DNA of 64,000 bases. Origin: Micrococcaceae bacterium Sec5.7 (lineage in GTDB: Bacteria; Actinomycetota; Actinomycetes; Actinomycetales; Micrococcaceae). Of this stretch, positions 32,886-41,654 are shown piece by piece. The number at the start of each line of letters is the position of its first letter. Position 1 is the first letter of the stretch. Both the position numbers and the translations under genes were made by a program. The notes under the pieces were generated by a model. That model saw only the letters and a list, made by a program, of their open reading frames with translations, searched no databases and was not told the DNA's origin. Where the stretch lies: the NCBI GenBank assembly GCA_039636785.1, contig CP144169.1, positions 2,914,001 to 2,978,000 of the forward strand, given 5' to 3'.

Positions 32886-33989
32886 TTAGCTGTTGCGGTC
32901 CACCACTGCCAGCGCGAAGTTGGACAGCGAAGCCTTCACCACTCCCTCGGGCAGCGGCGCCAATGCCGCAATGGCCTCGTCGGCCCAGGCCCGGGCAACG
33001 ACCCAGGACTCGGCCGTCACAGCGTGCTCACGCAGCCCGGCAACAGCAGCCGCCAGAGAAGAATCCGAGGTGAGGTCGCCGTCGATCAGTTTAAGAAGTT
33101 CGACGGCGGACTGGTCGCCTTCCGCCGCGGCCTTGCGCAGGAGCAGCACGGGGAGGGTGGGCACACCTTCGCGGAGGTCGGTTCCGGGGGACTTGCCGGA
33201 CTTGACCTTGATGCCGGTGACATCGATGACGTCGTCGGCGAGCTGGAAGGCCACACCCACCTTTTCGCCATATTCAACGAGCAGCTCTTCATAGGCGGAA
33301 TCCGCGCCAGCAAAAATCGCGCCGAGCTGGCCGGAGGCGGCCACCAAAGAGCCGGTCTTGTCCGCAATGACCGAGAGGTAGTGCTCTATGGGATCCTCGT
33401 CCGGACGCGGCCCCACGGTCTCGTGCAGCTGGCCCAGGCACAGGCGCTCAAAGGTGCGGGCCTGGATACCCAATGCGCGGGAGCCCAGTTCGGAAACCAG
33501 GATGGAGGCGCGGGCAAAAATTAGGTCGCCGGTGAGGACTGCCACCGAGTTGCCCCAGACTTCGTGGGCCGTGGGTGCACCGCGGCGGAACGGAGCCGAG
33601 TCCATTACGTCGTCGTGGTAGAGCGTGGCAAGGTGCGTCAGCTCAACCACCACGGCGGCCTGCACCACGGCCGGAAGCGAGGCATCGCCCAGGTGGGCGC
33701 ACAGAAGCGTCAAAAGAGGCCGGATGCGCTTGCCGCCGGCTTCCACGAGGTGACGCGACGTTGCGTCAGCCAGCGGATCCGAGTTGGCAATGGCTTCGCG
33801 GAGCTTTTTCTCCACCCGGGCCAGGTTGTTGGTGATGGCGGGGCCGAGATCAGCATCCCCCGCGATGGCAGCAAAACCGGCGGGCAGCTGGAGTCCCGTG
33901 GCTATGGCGGTGGTGTTGAGGCTGGGCTCGTTGGAGTCCGGCAGGCCGTGCCCGGCGTGCGTCCAGCTTTGGTCTGCGGAGTTGGTCAC
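32886..33989 (-). CDS. trans-polyprenyl diphosphate synthase
   Basis: A 367-residue all-helical prenyltransferase that builds the isoprenoid tail for menaquinone. Both aspartate-rich motifs are present: LATLYHDDVMDSAPFRRG (first) and FQLADDVIDVTGIKVKSG (second), with GGKRIRPLLTLL before them and KTGSLVAASGQLGA between. Chain length cannot be read from the sequence alone. Its GTG overlaps the stop of the reductase gene (GTGA). The order methyltransferase, reductase, polyprenyl synthase recalls the mycobacterial menG/menJ/grcC arrangement. Confidence 0.92.
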   Translation of the reverse strand: MTNSADQSWTHAGHGLPDSNEPSLNTTAIATGLQLPAGFAAIAGDADLGPAITNNLARVEKKLREAIANSDPLADATSRHLVEAGGKRIRPLLTLLCAHLGDASLPAVVQAAVVVELTHLATLYHDDVMDSAPFRRGAPTAHEVWGNSVAVLTGDLIFARASILVSELGSRALGIQARTFERLCLGQLHETVGPRPDEDPIEHYLSVIADKTGSLVAASGQLGAIFAGADSAYEELLVEYGEKVGVAFQLADDVIDVTGIKVKSGKSPGTDLREGVPTLPVLLLRKAAAEGDQSAVELLKLIDGDLTSDSSLAAAVAGLREHAVTAESWVVARAWADEAIAALAPLPEGVVKASLSNFALAVVDRNS

Positions 33990-35338
33990 GGGTTAACCCT
34001 AACTTTTTGTTTCGGAAACCGCTGATGTGAAGCCAACGGGGCAGTATTTGAGGTGGCGGGGACCAGCATTTCCAGGACCCGGATCACCCGGTCCTCGAAT
34101 CCCTTGGCGGAGGAATCCGTCAGATTGGCGAGCAGCCGGACCACAAAGCGCATCAGCACGGGGATGGGCATGCCCGTGCGCAGCGCGAGCTTCATCACCA
34201 CAGGCTTTCCGATCAGCGCGGCAAATGCCCGGCCCAGCGTGAAGTGGGATCCCCACTGTTGGCGCACGTATTCCGCGTACCCCGCCAAGTGGGTGTCGGC
34301 GTCGTCGGCTCCGGAAACACCCGGGCTCCATGCACGGGAGCGGCCCGGCGAAGAAGCGTCGATGATGAACTCGGCGGCGAAGCGGGCGGATTCCATGGCG
34401 TAGGAGATGCCCTCGCCGTTGAACGGGGACACCATGCCGCCGGCGTCACCCAGCAGCATGAGTCCCGGGGAGTAGTGCGGTGTGCGGTTGAAGCCCATGG
34501 GTAGCGCGGCGCCGCGGATCTCGCCCACCTGGTTCCCGGGAGTAAAACCCCAATCGGACGGCATGCCGGCGGTCCATTCGCGGAGCACCTGCTTGTAGTC
34601 CAGCCTGCCGAATTCCTTGGAGGAGTTCAGGATTCCCAGGCCCACGTTGGACGTGCCGTCCCCCACGCCGAACACCCAGCCGTAGCCCGGCAAAAGGCGG
34701 CCGTCGCGGCCGGGAAGTTCCAGCCAGCCTTCCATCCAGTCATCGTCATGCCGCGGCGACGTGAAGTAGGTGCGCACGGCAACGCCCAGCGGGCGGTCAT
34801 CGCGCTTCTGGATTCCCGCGGACACTGCGGTCCGGGTGGAGTTGCCGTCTGCGGCGAGTACGACGTCGGCACGGAAGTCGCGCGTCTCCCCCGTCTTGCG
34901 TCCGGACTCGTCAAGGAGCGCTGCGCGTACACCGGTCACACGCCCGTTTTCCGAGCGCAGGGTTCCACTGACGCTGTGGCGTTCGAGCACCACGGCACCG
35001 GCGGACCGGGCGTGGCGCGCGAGTTCCTCATCGAAGCCGAGGCGGGTCCGGATCAGGCCATACTGCGGAAAGTCGGAGACCTCGGGCCAGGGAAGCTCGA
35101 TGGTGCGCCCGCCGGCGATCAGGCGCAGGCCCTTGTTGCGCCGCCAGCCGTCCGTTTCCGGGTGCGGCAGGCCGAGCTTCTGGATTTCGCGGACAGCCCT
35201 CGGGGTGAGGCCGTCGCCGCATACTTTTTCACGCGGGAAGCTGGTCTTTTCGAGCACGGTGACGGCGATGCCGGCCTGCGCAAGGTAGTACGCAGCGGTG
35301 GATCCGGCCGGCCCGGCGCCGACGATGAGTACATTCAC
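33986..35338 (-). CDS. geranylgeranyl reductase-family flavoprotein (MenJ-like)
   Basis: A 450-residue FAD protein with VLIVGAGPAGSTAAYYLAQA at the start, FPREKVCGDGLTPRAVREI (the PxxKxCGdG motif of geranylgeranyl reductases) and LLLGDAGGMVSPFNGEGISY for the FAD end. In mycobacteria MenJ reduces one double bond of the menaquinone side chain; the position in a menaquinone operon between the UbiE/MenG gene and the polyprenyl synthase suggests the same. GTG start nine bases after the methyltransferase stop; coupled to the next gene by GTGA overlap. Confidence 0.88.
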   Translation of the reverse strand: MNVLIVGAGPAGSTAAYYLAQAGIAVTVLEKTSFPREKVCGDGLTPRAVREIQKLGLPHPETDGWRRNKGLRLIAGGRTIELPWPEVSDFPQYGLIRTRLGFDEELARHARSAGAVVLERHSVSGTLRSENGRVTGVRAALLDESGRKTGETRDFRADVVLAADGNSTRTAVSAGIQKRDDRPLGVAVRTYFTSPRHDDDWMEGWLELPGRDGRLLPGYGWVFGVGDGTSNVGLGILNSSKEFGRLDYKQVLREWTAGMPSDWGFTPGNQVGEIRGAALPMGFNRTPHYSPGLMLLGDAGGMVSPFNGEGISYAMESARFAAEFIIDASSPGRSRAWSPGVSGADDADTHLAGYAEYVRQQWGSHFTLGRAFAALIGKPVVMKLALRTGMPIPVLMRFVVRLLANLTDSSAKGFEDRVIRVLEMLVPATSNTAPLASHQRFPKQKVRVNP

Positions 35339-35347
35339 TGGTGAGGG

Positions 35348-36133
35348 CTAGCGCGGGGTGCGGGTGATGTTGCGGCGGAGCCTGGCCACCGGTCCGGTGT
35401 GCGCGGCGATGGAAGCAGCCCCGCCGCCGGGCGTTGACTCGAGCGGCTTGTGGGCGCGGTGGACTGCCACGATTCCGCCGCTGAGGTTCCGGTAGGTGAC
35501 CTTCTCCCAGCCGGATTCCTGCAGCCATGCGGCCAGGTGGTCCTGGTCCGGCCAGGCGCGGATGGACTCGGCGAGATAGACGTAGGCGTCCGGGTTGGAG
35601 GACACCTTGACCGCGATGGCCGGGAGCGCCCGCATGAGGTATTCGGTGTACATGGTGCGCCAGAGCGGCACCACGGGCTGGGAGAATTCGGCGATGACCA
35701 GCTTGCCGCCGGGCTTGGTGACGCGGAGCATCTCGGCCAGCGCCTTCTTCGGCTCGTTGACGTTTCGCAGGCCGAAGGAGATGGTGCTGGCATCGAACGT
35801 GTTGTCCGCGAAGGGCAGATTGGTGGCGTCACCGGCGATGAAATCAATGTCCGGGCGGCGGCGCTTACCGACTTTGAGCATGCCCAGGGAGAAGTCGCAG
35901 GCGATGACATCGATCCCGGCATCGGCGTACGGTTCGCTGGAGGTGCCGGTTCCTGCGGCAAGATCCAGGACTCGCTGGCCTGCCGTTGCATCCATGGCTT
36001 CCACCACCACCCGGCGCCAGCGGCGGGTCTGCCCCATGGACAGAACATCGTTGACGACGTCGTATTTCGGTGCGACGTCGTCAAACATCGTGGCTACTTC
36101 GTCCGGACGCTTATCCAAGGATGCTCGGTTCAC
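35348..36133 (-). CDS. menG: demethylmenaquinone methyltransferase
   Basis: A 261-residue SAM-dependent methyltransferase of the UbiE/MenG family doing the last step of menaquinone synthesis. The start [20 protein letters not shown], then [19 protein letters not shown] (SAM site), [20 protein letters not shown] and [20 protein letters not shown] are family signatures. GTG start preceded by GGAAC. First gene of the leftward operon and divergent from menF, so the 120-bp gap probably holds promoters for both. Confidence 0.93.
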   Translation of the reverse strand: MNRASLDKRPDEVATMFDDVAPKYDVVNDVLSMGQTRRWRRVVVEAMDATAGQRVLDLAAGTGTSSEPYADAGIDVIACDFSLGMLKVGKRRRPDIDFIAGDATNLPFADNTFDASTISFGLRNVNEPKKALAEMLRVTKPGGKLVIAEFSQPVVPLWRTMYTEYLMRALPAIAVKVSSNPDAYVYLAESIRAWPDQDHLAAWLQESGWEKVTYRNLSGGIVAVHRAHKPLESTPGGGAASIAAHTGPVARLRRNITRTPR

Positions 36134-36253
36134 CGTTCCATTGTCTCAAAAGTTCAGGGGACCCACGAACCACGGCCTGCAGGCATGGGGATCTGCTGGA
36201 AAGCACTGGAAAGTACTGGGTTCTCCTGGGAAGAGACGTACTGTTGTCTCATC

Positions 36254-37624
36254 ATGACGAGCACGTTCCGCACACTGACAGTCCCCCTGGATGCAAAATC
36301 ATTCCCCGGGGGGCTGCCGTCGTTTCTGGTCCGGGACGATGTCCTCTGCTGGACCCGCCGCGAAGCCGGACTGGTGGGCTTCGGCGAAGCGGCCCGGTTC
36401 ACCACCGCCGGCCCGGAGCGTTTCCTCGAGGCCGATATCTGGTGGCGGCATTTGGTCCTCGAGGCTGACATTGCGGACTCCGTTGAGCTGCCCGGCACGG
36501 GGCCCGTGGCCTTCGGCTCGTTCGCATTTTCGAAAGTTTCCGCCCATGAGTCGCGGATGATTGTCCCGGAGATCGTTGTGGGCGTCCGCGACGGCCGCGC
36601 CTGGCTCACCCAGTTAACGTTCGACGACGGCGAACTCACCGAAGCGGGCGCCCTCGCCGCACTGGACCGCTGGCTTGATGCGCCGGCTGGTGATTCTTCC
36701 GGAGGCGACGCACACGACGGGGCGGGTGCCGCCGTCGGGCATTCCCTTCCTGTGGCGGCCGGAACGTCGCTGGCAACTGAAGCAACACTGGCAACAGGCT
36801 CGCTGAGCGAAGCGGACTGGATGGCCGCCGTCGCCGCCGGGGTGGCGGAAATCCGCACCGGAAAGCTGCAGAAGCTTGTGCTGGCCAGGGATGTTGTGGC
36901 CACGGTGCCGGACGGGGTTAATGCGGCCGATGTGCTCCGAGAGCTCGCCGTGCGGTACCGCGAATGCTGGACGTATGGTGTGGACGGGCTGGTGGGTGCC
37001 ACGCCGGAGATGCTGATCCAGGTGGAGGGCCGCACTGCCCAGGCCCGTGTGCTGGCGGGAACACTGGACCGTCGGGATGCGGCCGGCGAGTCGGGACTGC
37101 CCATGGATTATGCAGAGCGTGTTCTGGCTGGCTCCGAGAAGCAGCGGCATGAGCACGAAATTGCCATCCAGTCGCTGACCACGCAGCTGGCGCCGTTTTC
37201 CGAGGCCATGAACGCGCACAGCGAACCCTTCATCCTGGAGCTGCCCAATGTGTGGCATCTGGCATCCGATGTGAAGGCCGAGCTCACCGAGGTGGAGGGG
37301 CATGTGCCCACGTGCCTGGCGCTGATCAACGCCCTGCATCCCACCGCCGCAGTCTGTGGAACGCCCACGCTGGTTGCCGGCGCGCTGATCCGGAAGCTTG
37401 AGCACCTTGACCGCGGTCCGTATGCCGGGCCCGTCGGCTGGCTTGATGCGGCAGGGAACGGTGAGTGGGGCATCGCCCTCCGCGGCGCCGTGATTGAGGC
37501 GCCGGATACCGTTCGGCTCTACGCGGGCTGCGGGATTGTGGAAGGGTCGCACCCGGAGGCCGAGCTCGCGGAGACGTGGGCCAAGTTCCGGCCCATGCTG
37601 GAATCGCTGGGGATCAAGAGCTAG
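36254..37624 (+). CDS. menF: isochorismate synthase
   Basis: A 456-residue chorismate-binding enzyme making isochorismate for menaquinone. Conserved blocks are LQKLVLARDVVATVP, VDGLVGATPEMLIQVEGRTA, AGTLDRR, EKQRHEHEIAIQSLTTQLAP, LPNVWHLASDVKAELTEVEG, LHPTAAVCGTPTLVAGALIR and YAGPVGWLDAAGNGEWGIAL. The ATG (MTSTFRTLT) is chosen because upstream in-frame residues are the antisense of menG. The N-terminal 180 residues are less conserved, with an Ala/Gly-rich linker around residue 160. An isochorismate rather than anthranilate role is supported by the neighbouring menaquinone genes. Confidence 0.9.
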   Translation: MTSTFRTLTVPLDAKSFPGGLPSFLVRDDVLCWTRREAGLVGFGEAARFTTAGPERFLEADIWWRHLVLEADIADSVELPGTGPVAFGSFAFSKVSAHESRMIVPEIVVGVRDGRAWLTQLTFDDGELTEAGALAALDRWLDAPAGDSSGGDAHDGAGAAVGHSLPVAAGTSLATEATLATGSLSEADWMAAVAAGVAEIRTGKLQKLVLARDVVATVPDGVNAADVLRELAVRYRECWTYGVDGLVGATPEMLIQVEGRTAQARVLAGTLDRRDAAGESGLPMDYAERVLAGSEKQRHEHEIAIQSLTTQLAPFSEAMNAHSEPFILELPNVWHLASDVKAELTEVEGHVPTCLALINALHPTAAVCGTPTLVAGALIRKLEHLDRGPYAGPVGWLDAAGNGEWGIALRGAVIEAPDTVRLYAGCGIVEGSHPEAELAETWAKFRPMLESLGIKS

Positions 37625-37841
37625 GGGAGGCGTGGCCGCCTGCCGGCGGGAGCCAGTTGCGGGCTTCCCGGGGGGCATGGATCCGGGATTCGAGACACAC
37701 GCCGCCGCAAAGGTCTTGCATTTACCCTCCAATTTGTTATCCAATAGTAAAACTTAGTTTTCTGTGATGTACATCTCTTATTCGGCGTTACACTATAAAC
37801 CGATTTAGTCACGCATAGCCCTGCAACAAAAGGTAAGAAAA

Positions 37842-38645
37842 ATGCAGCTCAAGTCCCTCGCCACAGCCAAGATGGCCGCCAAGGCAGCCGCAATCCTCGC
37901 CGTCGGAGCACTCACCCTCACTGCATGTGGCGGCAGCCCCACCCCGGCAGCGTCGTCCGCAGCCGGCGTGCAGCTCATCAACTCCGGCAAACTCACGGTC
38001 TGCTCCGACATCCCCTACGAGCCCTTCGAATTCCAGAAGGACGGCAAGAACGTCGGCTTCGACATGGACGTCGCCGCCGAGGTCGCCAAGGACCTCAAGG
38101 CCGACCTCAATGTGGTGGACAGCTCCTTCGAAGCCATCGAGACCGGCACTGCATTGACCCAGTGCGACGTCTCCATCTCCTCCATCTCCATCACGGACAC
38201 CCGCAAGTCCGTCATGGACTTCTCCACCCCGTACATGAACGATGACCTGACCCTCGTGGCCACCACGGCTTCCGGCATCACCAACATCGACGGCGCCAAG
38301 GGCAAGAAGGTGGGCGTCCAGCAGGCCACCACCGGCGCCCAGTACGCCAAGGACAAGGGCATCGAAGCGCAGCAGTTCGAGGACACCGGACTTCTGGTCC
38401 AGGCTCTGCAGGCCGGCACTATCGACGCCGCCCTGGGCAACCAGTCCGTCCTGGCCTACGCCATCAAGGACGACTCCAAGATGAAGCGTGTGGAAAACTA
38501 CGCCACGGGTGAGAAGCTCGGCATCTCGATCAAAAAGGGCAACACCGCCATGGCCGATCAGATCAACTCCACGCTCAAGCGCCTGACCGACGACGGCACC
38601 TTGAAGAAGTTCGAGACCACCTGGTTCGGCGAAGCCGCCAAGTAG
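37842..38645 (+). CDS. polar amino-acid ABC transporter substrate-binding lipoprotein
   Basis: A 267-residue family 3 binding protein. The signal peptide ends in a lipobox (GALTLTACGGSPTP), so the mature protein is anchored by lipid at cysteine about 28. The binding domain starts SGKLTVCSDIPYEPFEF and has GFDMDVAAEVAKDLKADLNV and DVSISSISITDTRKSVMDFS. Specificity among amino acids cannot be read. The unusually AT-rich leader (37740-37841) with TATAAA and AAAGGT suggests a strong promoter. It is the first gene of a three-gene transport operon. Confidence 0.9.
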   Translation: MQLKSLATAKMAAKAAAILAVGALTLTACGGSPTPAASSAAGVQLINSGKLTVCSDIPYEPFEFQKDGKNVGFDMDVAAEVAKDLKADLNVVDSSFEAIETGTALTQCDVSISSISITDTRKSVMDFSTPYMNDDLTLVATTASGITNIDGAKGKKVGVQQATTGAQYAKDKGIEAQQFEDTGLLVQALQAGTIDAALGNQSVLAYAIKDDSKMKRVENYATGEKLGISIKKGNTAMADQINSTLKRLTDDGTLKKFETTWFGEAAK

Positions 38646-38685
38646 CCAACTCCGGCCTGGGGCCAACGCAGCCCTGAGACCTACC

Positions 38686-38752
38686 CAGTTGAGGCCCCGT
38701 CACGATCTGTAAAGCAGCTCGCTGTAAAGCAGCCCGTACGGGGCCTCAACTG
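38686..38752 (+). promoter_or_regulatory. intercistronic hairpin between binding-protein and permease genes
   Basis: A perfect 15-bp stem (CAGTTGAGGCCCCGT with ACGGGGCCTCAACTG); its loop holds a directly repeated CTGTAAAGCAGC. Hairpins here typically make the distal genes less abundant than the binding protein by partial termination or mRNA protection. Confidence 0.65.
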
Positions 38753-38775
38753 CGCAAAACGAATGTGAGTACTCC

Positions 38776-39567
38776 ATGGCAATGACCGCACGTCAAAGAG
38801 CCCAAGTAAGCCTCTACGTCCAAGCCGGAATCTTCGTTGTGGCAGTGGCCGCGCTGATTCTGGCCACGGACTGGAAAACCGTCAGTAACAGCGTCTTCAA
38901 CTTCGGCAAGATCGGCCCGATGTTCCCGGGCATCATTCTGGTGGGGCTGAAGAACACCCTCATCTACACTGCACTGGCGTTCGTCGTGGGCCTGTCCGGC
39001 GGCCTGCTGCTGGCCCTGATGAAGCTGTCCACCTTCCCGCTGTACCGCTGGATCGCCACCGGCTACATCGAATTCTTCCGCGGCGTTCCCGCGCTGCTGG
39101 TGTTCATCGCCTTCGGCTACGGCGTGCCCCTGGCCTTCGGCGTTTCCTGGGATGTCAACATCGTGGTGATGGTGTCCCTGGGCATCGTGGCCTCCGCCTA
39201 CATTGCCGAAACCCTCCGCGCAGGCCTACAGGCCGTGCCGAAGGGCCAGATGGAAGCAGCCCGCTCCCTGGGCATGCCCATGTGGCGGGCCATGGTCTCC
39301 ATTGTGATCCCGCAGGCGTTCAAGATCGTGTTGCCGCCGCTCACCAATGAGGTCATCCTGCTCACGAAGGACTCCTCGCTGATCTACGTGCTGGGCCTGA
39401 CCACCGCGCAGTACGAGCTGACCAAGTTCGGCCGCGACGGCATCTCCAGCCTTGGCGCAGGCCTCACCCCGCTCCTGGTGGCCGGCGCCTTCTACCTGGT
39501 CATCACCATCCCGCTGAGCCTTTTGGCCCGGAAGTTCGAAAGCCGCTCAGCGCGGACGAAGCGATAG
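38776..39567 (+). CDS. polar amino-acid ABC transporter permease
   Basis: A 263-residue inner-membrane permease with five or so hydrophobic segments and the HisM/GlnP-type loop [20 protein letters not shown] followed by [35 protein letters not shown] is the other family signature. It works with the binding protein before it and the ATPase after it; only one permease gene is present, so it probably forms a homodimer. Confidence 0.92.
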   Translation: MAMTARQRAQVSLYVQAGIFVVAVAALILATDWKTVSNSVFNFGKIGPMFPGIILVGLKNTLIYTALAFVVGLSGGLLLALMKLSTFPLYRWIATGYIEFFRGVPALLVFIAFGYGVPLAFGVSWDVNIVVMVSLGIVASAYIAETLRAGLQAVPKGQMEAARSLGMPMWRAMVSIVIPQAFKIVLPPLTNEVILLTKDSSLIYVLGLTTAQYELTKFGRDGISSLGAGLTPLLVAGAFYLVITIPLSLLARKFESRSARTKR

Positions 39568-39578
39568 GCAGGACAGTC

Positions 39579-40382
39579 ATGAACGACGTCGTACAAAACT
39601 CCCGGCCCAACAGCGGGGGCATCCAGGCCGCCGGAGTCTCCATCAAGGACCTCCGCAAGTCCTACGGCTCCAATGAGGTCCTCAAGGGCATCAGCCTGGA
39701 GGTGAAACCCGGTGAGGTTGTGTGCCTGATCGGCCCCTCCGGTTCCGGCAAGTCCACCCTGCTGCGCTGCGTGAACCTGCTGGAACAGCCCAACGAGGGA
39801 ACCATCCACGTGGGCGGTTTCGAAGCCACGGACCTTGATGTGGACATCGACAAGATGCGCCGCAAGGTGGGCATGGTGTTCCAGCAGTTCAACCTGTTCC
39901 CGCACCTGGATGCGCTGCGTAACTGCACCATCGCCCAGACCAAGGTACTCAAGCGCTCCCAGGCCGAGGCGGACAAAGTGGCCCAGGCCAACCTTGAGCG
40001 CGTGGGACTGGGACATCTTGCCGACCGCTTCCCGGACCAGCTCTCCGGCGGCCAGCAGCAGCGTGTGGCCATTGCCCGTGCGCTCAGCATGGACCCCGAA
40101 CTGATGCTGTTCGACGAGCCAACTTCAGCGCTGGACCCGGAGACGGTGGGCGATGTCCTGTCCGTCATGCGGAACCTGGCCAGGGAAGGCATGACCATGC
40201 TGGTGGTCACCCACGAGATGGGCTTCGCCCGCGAAGTGGCAGACCGCGTGGTGTTCATGGACGGCGGAATCGTGGTGGAGGAAGGCGTGGCCGAGCAGGT
40301 TGTCAGCGCCCCCACCCAGAGCCGCACCAAGGAATTCCTCAAGCGCGTGCTGGACCCGACTCACATCGACATCGCGGAGTAG
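39579..40382 (+). CDS. polar amino-acid ABC transporter ATP-binding protein
   Basis: A 267-residue ATPase of the GlnQ/HisP group. Walker A is [19 protein letters not shown]-loop [14 protein letters not shown], signature [15 protein letters not shown], Walker [20 protein letters not shown] and switch [17 protein letters not shown]. It starts 11 bp after the permease stop and ends the operon; a large inverted repeat follows. Confidence 0.94.
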   Translation: MNDVVQNSRPNSGGIQAAGVSIKDLRKSYGSNEVLKGISLEVKPGEVVCLIGPSGSGKSTLLRCVNLLEQPNEGTIHVGGFEATDLDVDIDKMRRKVGMVFQQFNLFPHLDALRNCTIAQTKVLKRSQAEADKVAQANLERVGLGHLADRFPDQLSGGQQQRVAIARALSMDPELMLFDEPTSALDPETVGDVLSVMRNLAREGMTMLVVTHEMGFAREVADRVVFMDGGIVVEEGVAEQVVSAPTQSRTKEFLKRVLDPTHIDIAE

Positions 40383-40385
40383 CTT

Positions 40386-40502
40386 CGACGCGCTTCCCGC
40401 CTCGCGACGCGCTTCCCGCCTCGCGACGCGCAAATGCCCTGGCGCTACTGGAATGCCGGTAGCGCCAGGGCATTTGCGCGTCGAGTGACGGTTTGCGCGT
40501 CG
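40386..40502. repeat. CGACGCGC repeat array with a perfect 25-bp inverted repeat
   Basis: CGACGCGCTTCCCGCCTCG occurs twice in tandem (40386, 40405), then a perfect 25-bp palindrome follows (arms 40424-40448 and 40459-40483, starting CGACGCGCAAATGCCC), then another inverted GCGCGTCG at 40495. It fills the gap between two convergent genes and may end transcription in both directions. Confidence 0.85.
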
Positions 40503-40516
40503 GGAGGGGCGCCGAT

Positions 40517-41470
40517 TCACCGCGCAGAACGAGCCCGACGGCGGGGCACGCCTGCCGCCGCGAGCTTCCGTTCCAGCCGCCCGGCTCCCATCAAGTCGGC
40601 CCAGACCCACCGGACCACACCACACCCCGTGGCCCGGATCCGGTCCTCCCGGAACTTCTCGTCCACCACGGCCTGTGAGGCGGTCCGGCCCTGGAGATAC
40701 TCAGGCTTCAGGTACTTGTCGATGCCGTCGAACTCCCCGGCCACCGGCCCGCCATCCCAGTAGAAGTCCGTGTAGCCCACGAGTCCGGAACCGTCGCGGA
40801 TCTCGAACTGGAGCACGGGCGGCTGGAAGCCAGCAACATGTATGAGGGCCCGGCTGTACGACTCGCCGGCAGACCCGGACTGCGGATCCGCGAATTCAAC
40901 TGCTGCCAGGATCCTGCGGGTCGCCGCCGCCGTGTAATTGCCCTCGATTCCGGCCCGCAGCGCGTCCTTGGGGAGAGCGGGCAAGCCGAGGCGGCTGTCC
41001 GGTCTGAGCACGTGGTCAAGCGGAGCAATGGCTTCAATAAACGGTGTGAATGCCGCCAGATCCAGGACGGTGCGCACCCTGCTTGTCACCAGCAGCCCGT
41101 CGCGCCGATGGATTTTCAGTCCCGCGGGATCAGCGAAGTGGCGGGTCACACCGGCACGCGACCGGCCGCCGTCGTTCTTTAGCGTCAGTGCATGGACAGC
41201 GTGGCGTTGGCCGATGGTGGGGATTCCCCAAACCGTGGCTGCGGAGTGCCACGCAAAAACTGCTGGAGCCACGAAGGTTTCGGCGGCCGCGTTGACGCGA
41301 ACGCGGTACTGCTCCCATTTCTTCAGGACCTTCCACGAGGCACCGTCGACGTAAACGCCATGACGGACCCGGATCAACGCGCCGGATTTGCAACGTTGGG
41401 CAAGATCCTTGGCAGTCACGCCCTGCTGCACGCACTCACGGGTCAGTATGAGCCTGGGTAATTCAGTCAT
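40517..41470 (-). CDS. AbiEi-like wing plus nuclease-fold protein (second in window)
   Basis: A 317-residue protein beginning with an AbiEi-type wing (GVTAKDLAQRCKSGALIRVR followed by HGVYVDG), a middle linker domain with HSAATVWGIP and VRTVLDLAAF, and a C-terminal restriction-nuclease-like fold: ESYSRALIHVAGFQPPVLQF, YTDFYWDGGPVAGEFDGIDK and ATGCGVVRWVW. The E..D..E-F-D-G-x-x-K pattern resembles PD-(D/E)XK active sites. As at 31643, no partner toxin is adjacent. Such proteins are frequent in Micrococcales with unknown role. The ATG MTELPRLIL is chosen as the domain start. Confidence 0.6.
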   Translation of the reverse strand: MTELPRLILTRECVQQGVTAKDLAQRCKSGALIRVRHGVYVDGASWKVLKKWEQYRVRVNAAAETFVAPAVFAWHSAATVWGIPTIGQRHAVHALTLKNDGGRSRAGVTRHFADPAGLKIHRRDGLLVTSRVRTVLDLAAFTPFIEAIAPLDHVLRPDSRLGLPALPKDALRAGIEGNYTAAATRRILAAVEFADPQSGSAGESYSRALIHVAGFQPPVLQFEIRDGSGLVGYTDFYWDGGPVAGEFDGIDKYLKPEYLQGRTASQAVVDEKFREDRIRATGCGVVRWVWADLMGAGRLERKLAAAGVPRRRARSAR

Positions 41471-41654
41471 GAATCGAAGATCGCAGGCCTGGCCCGGCCG
41501 CAACAGTGCCTATCTCGGCCATGTGGATAACGGAGACAGCCGCGCTGACGACGCCCACAATTCCTGATGAGGCCCAGAAAGGCTGACGATGCGGGTATTC
41601 GAGACTCGTCAGGTAATTCGCGAGTCGACAGTCGGAGGTGCGTCGCGGGGCAGG

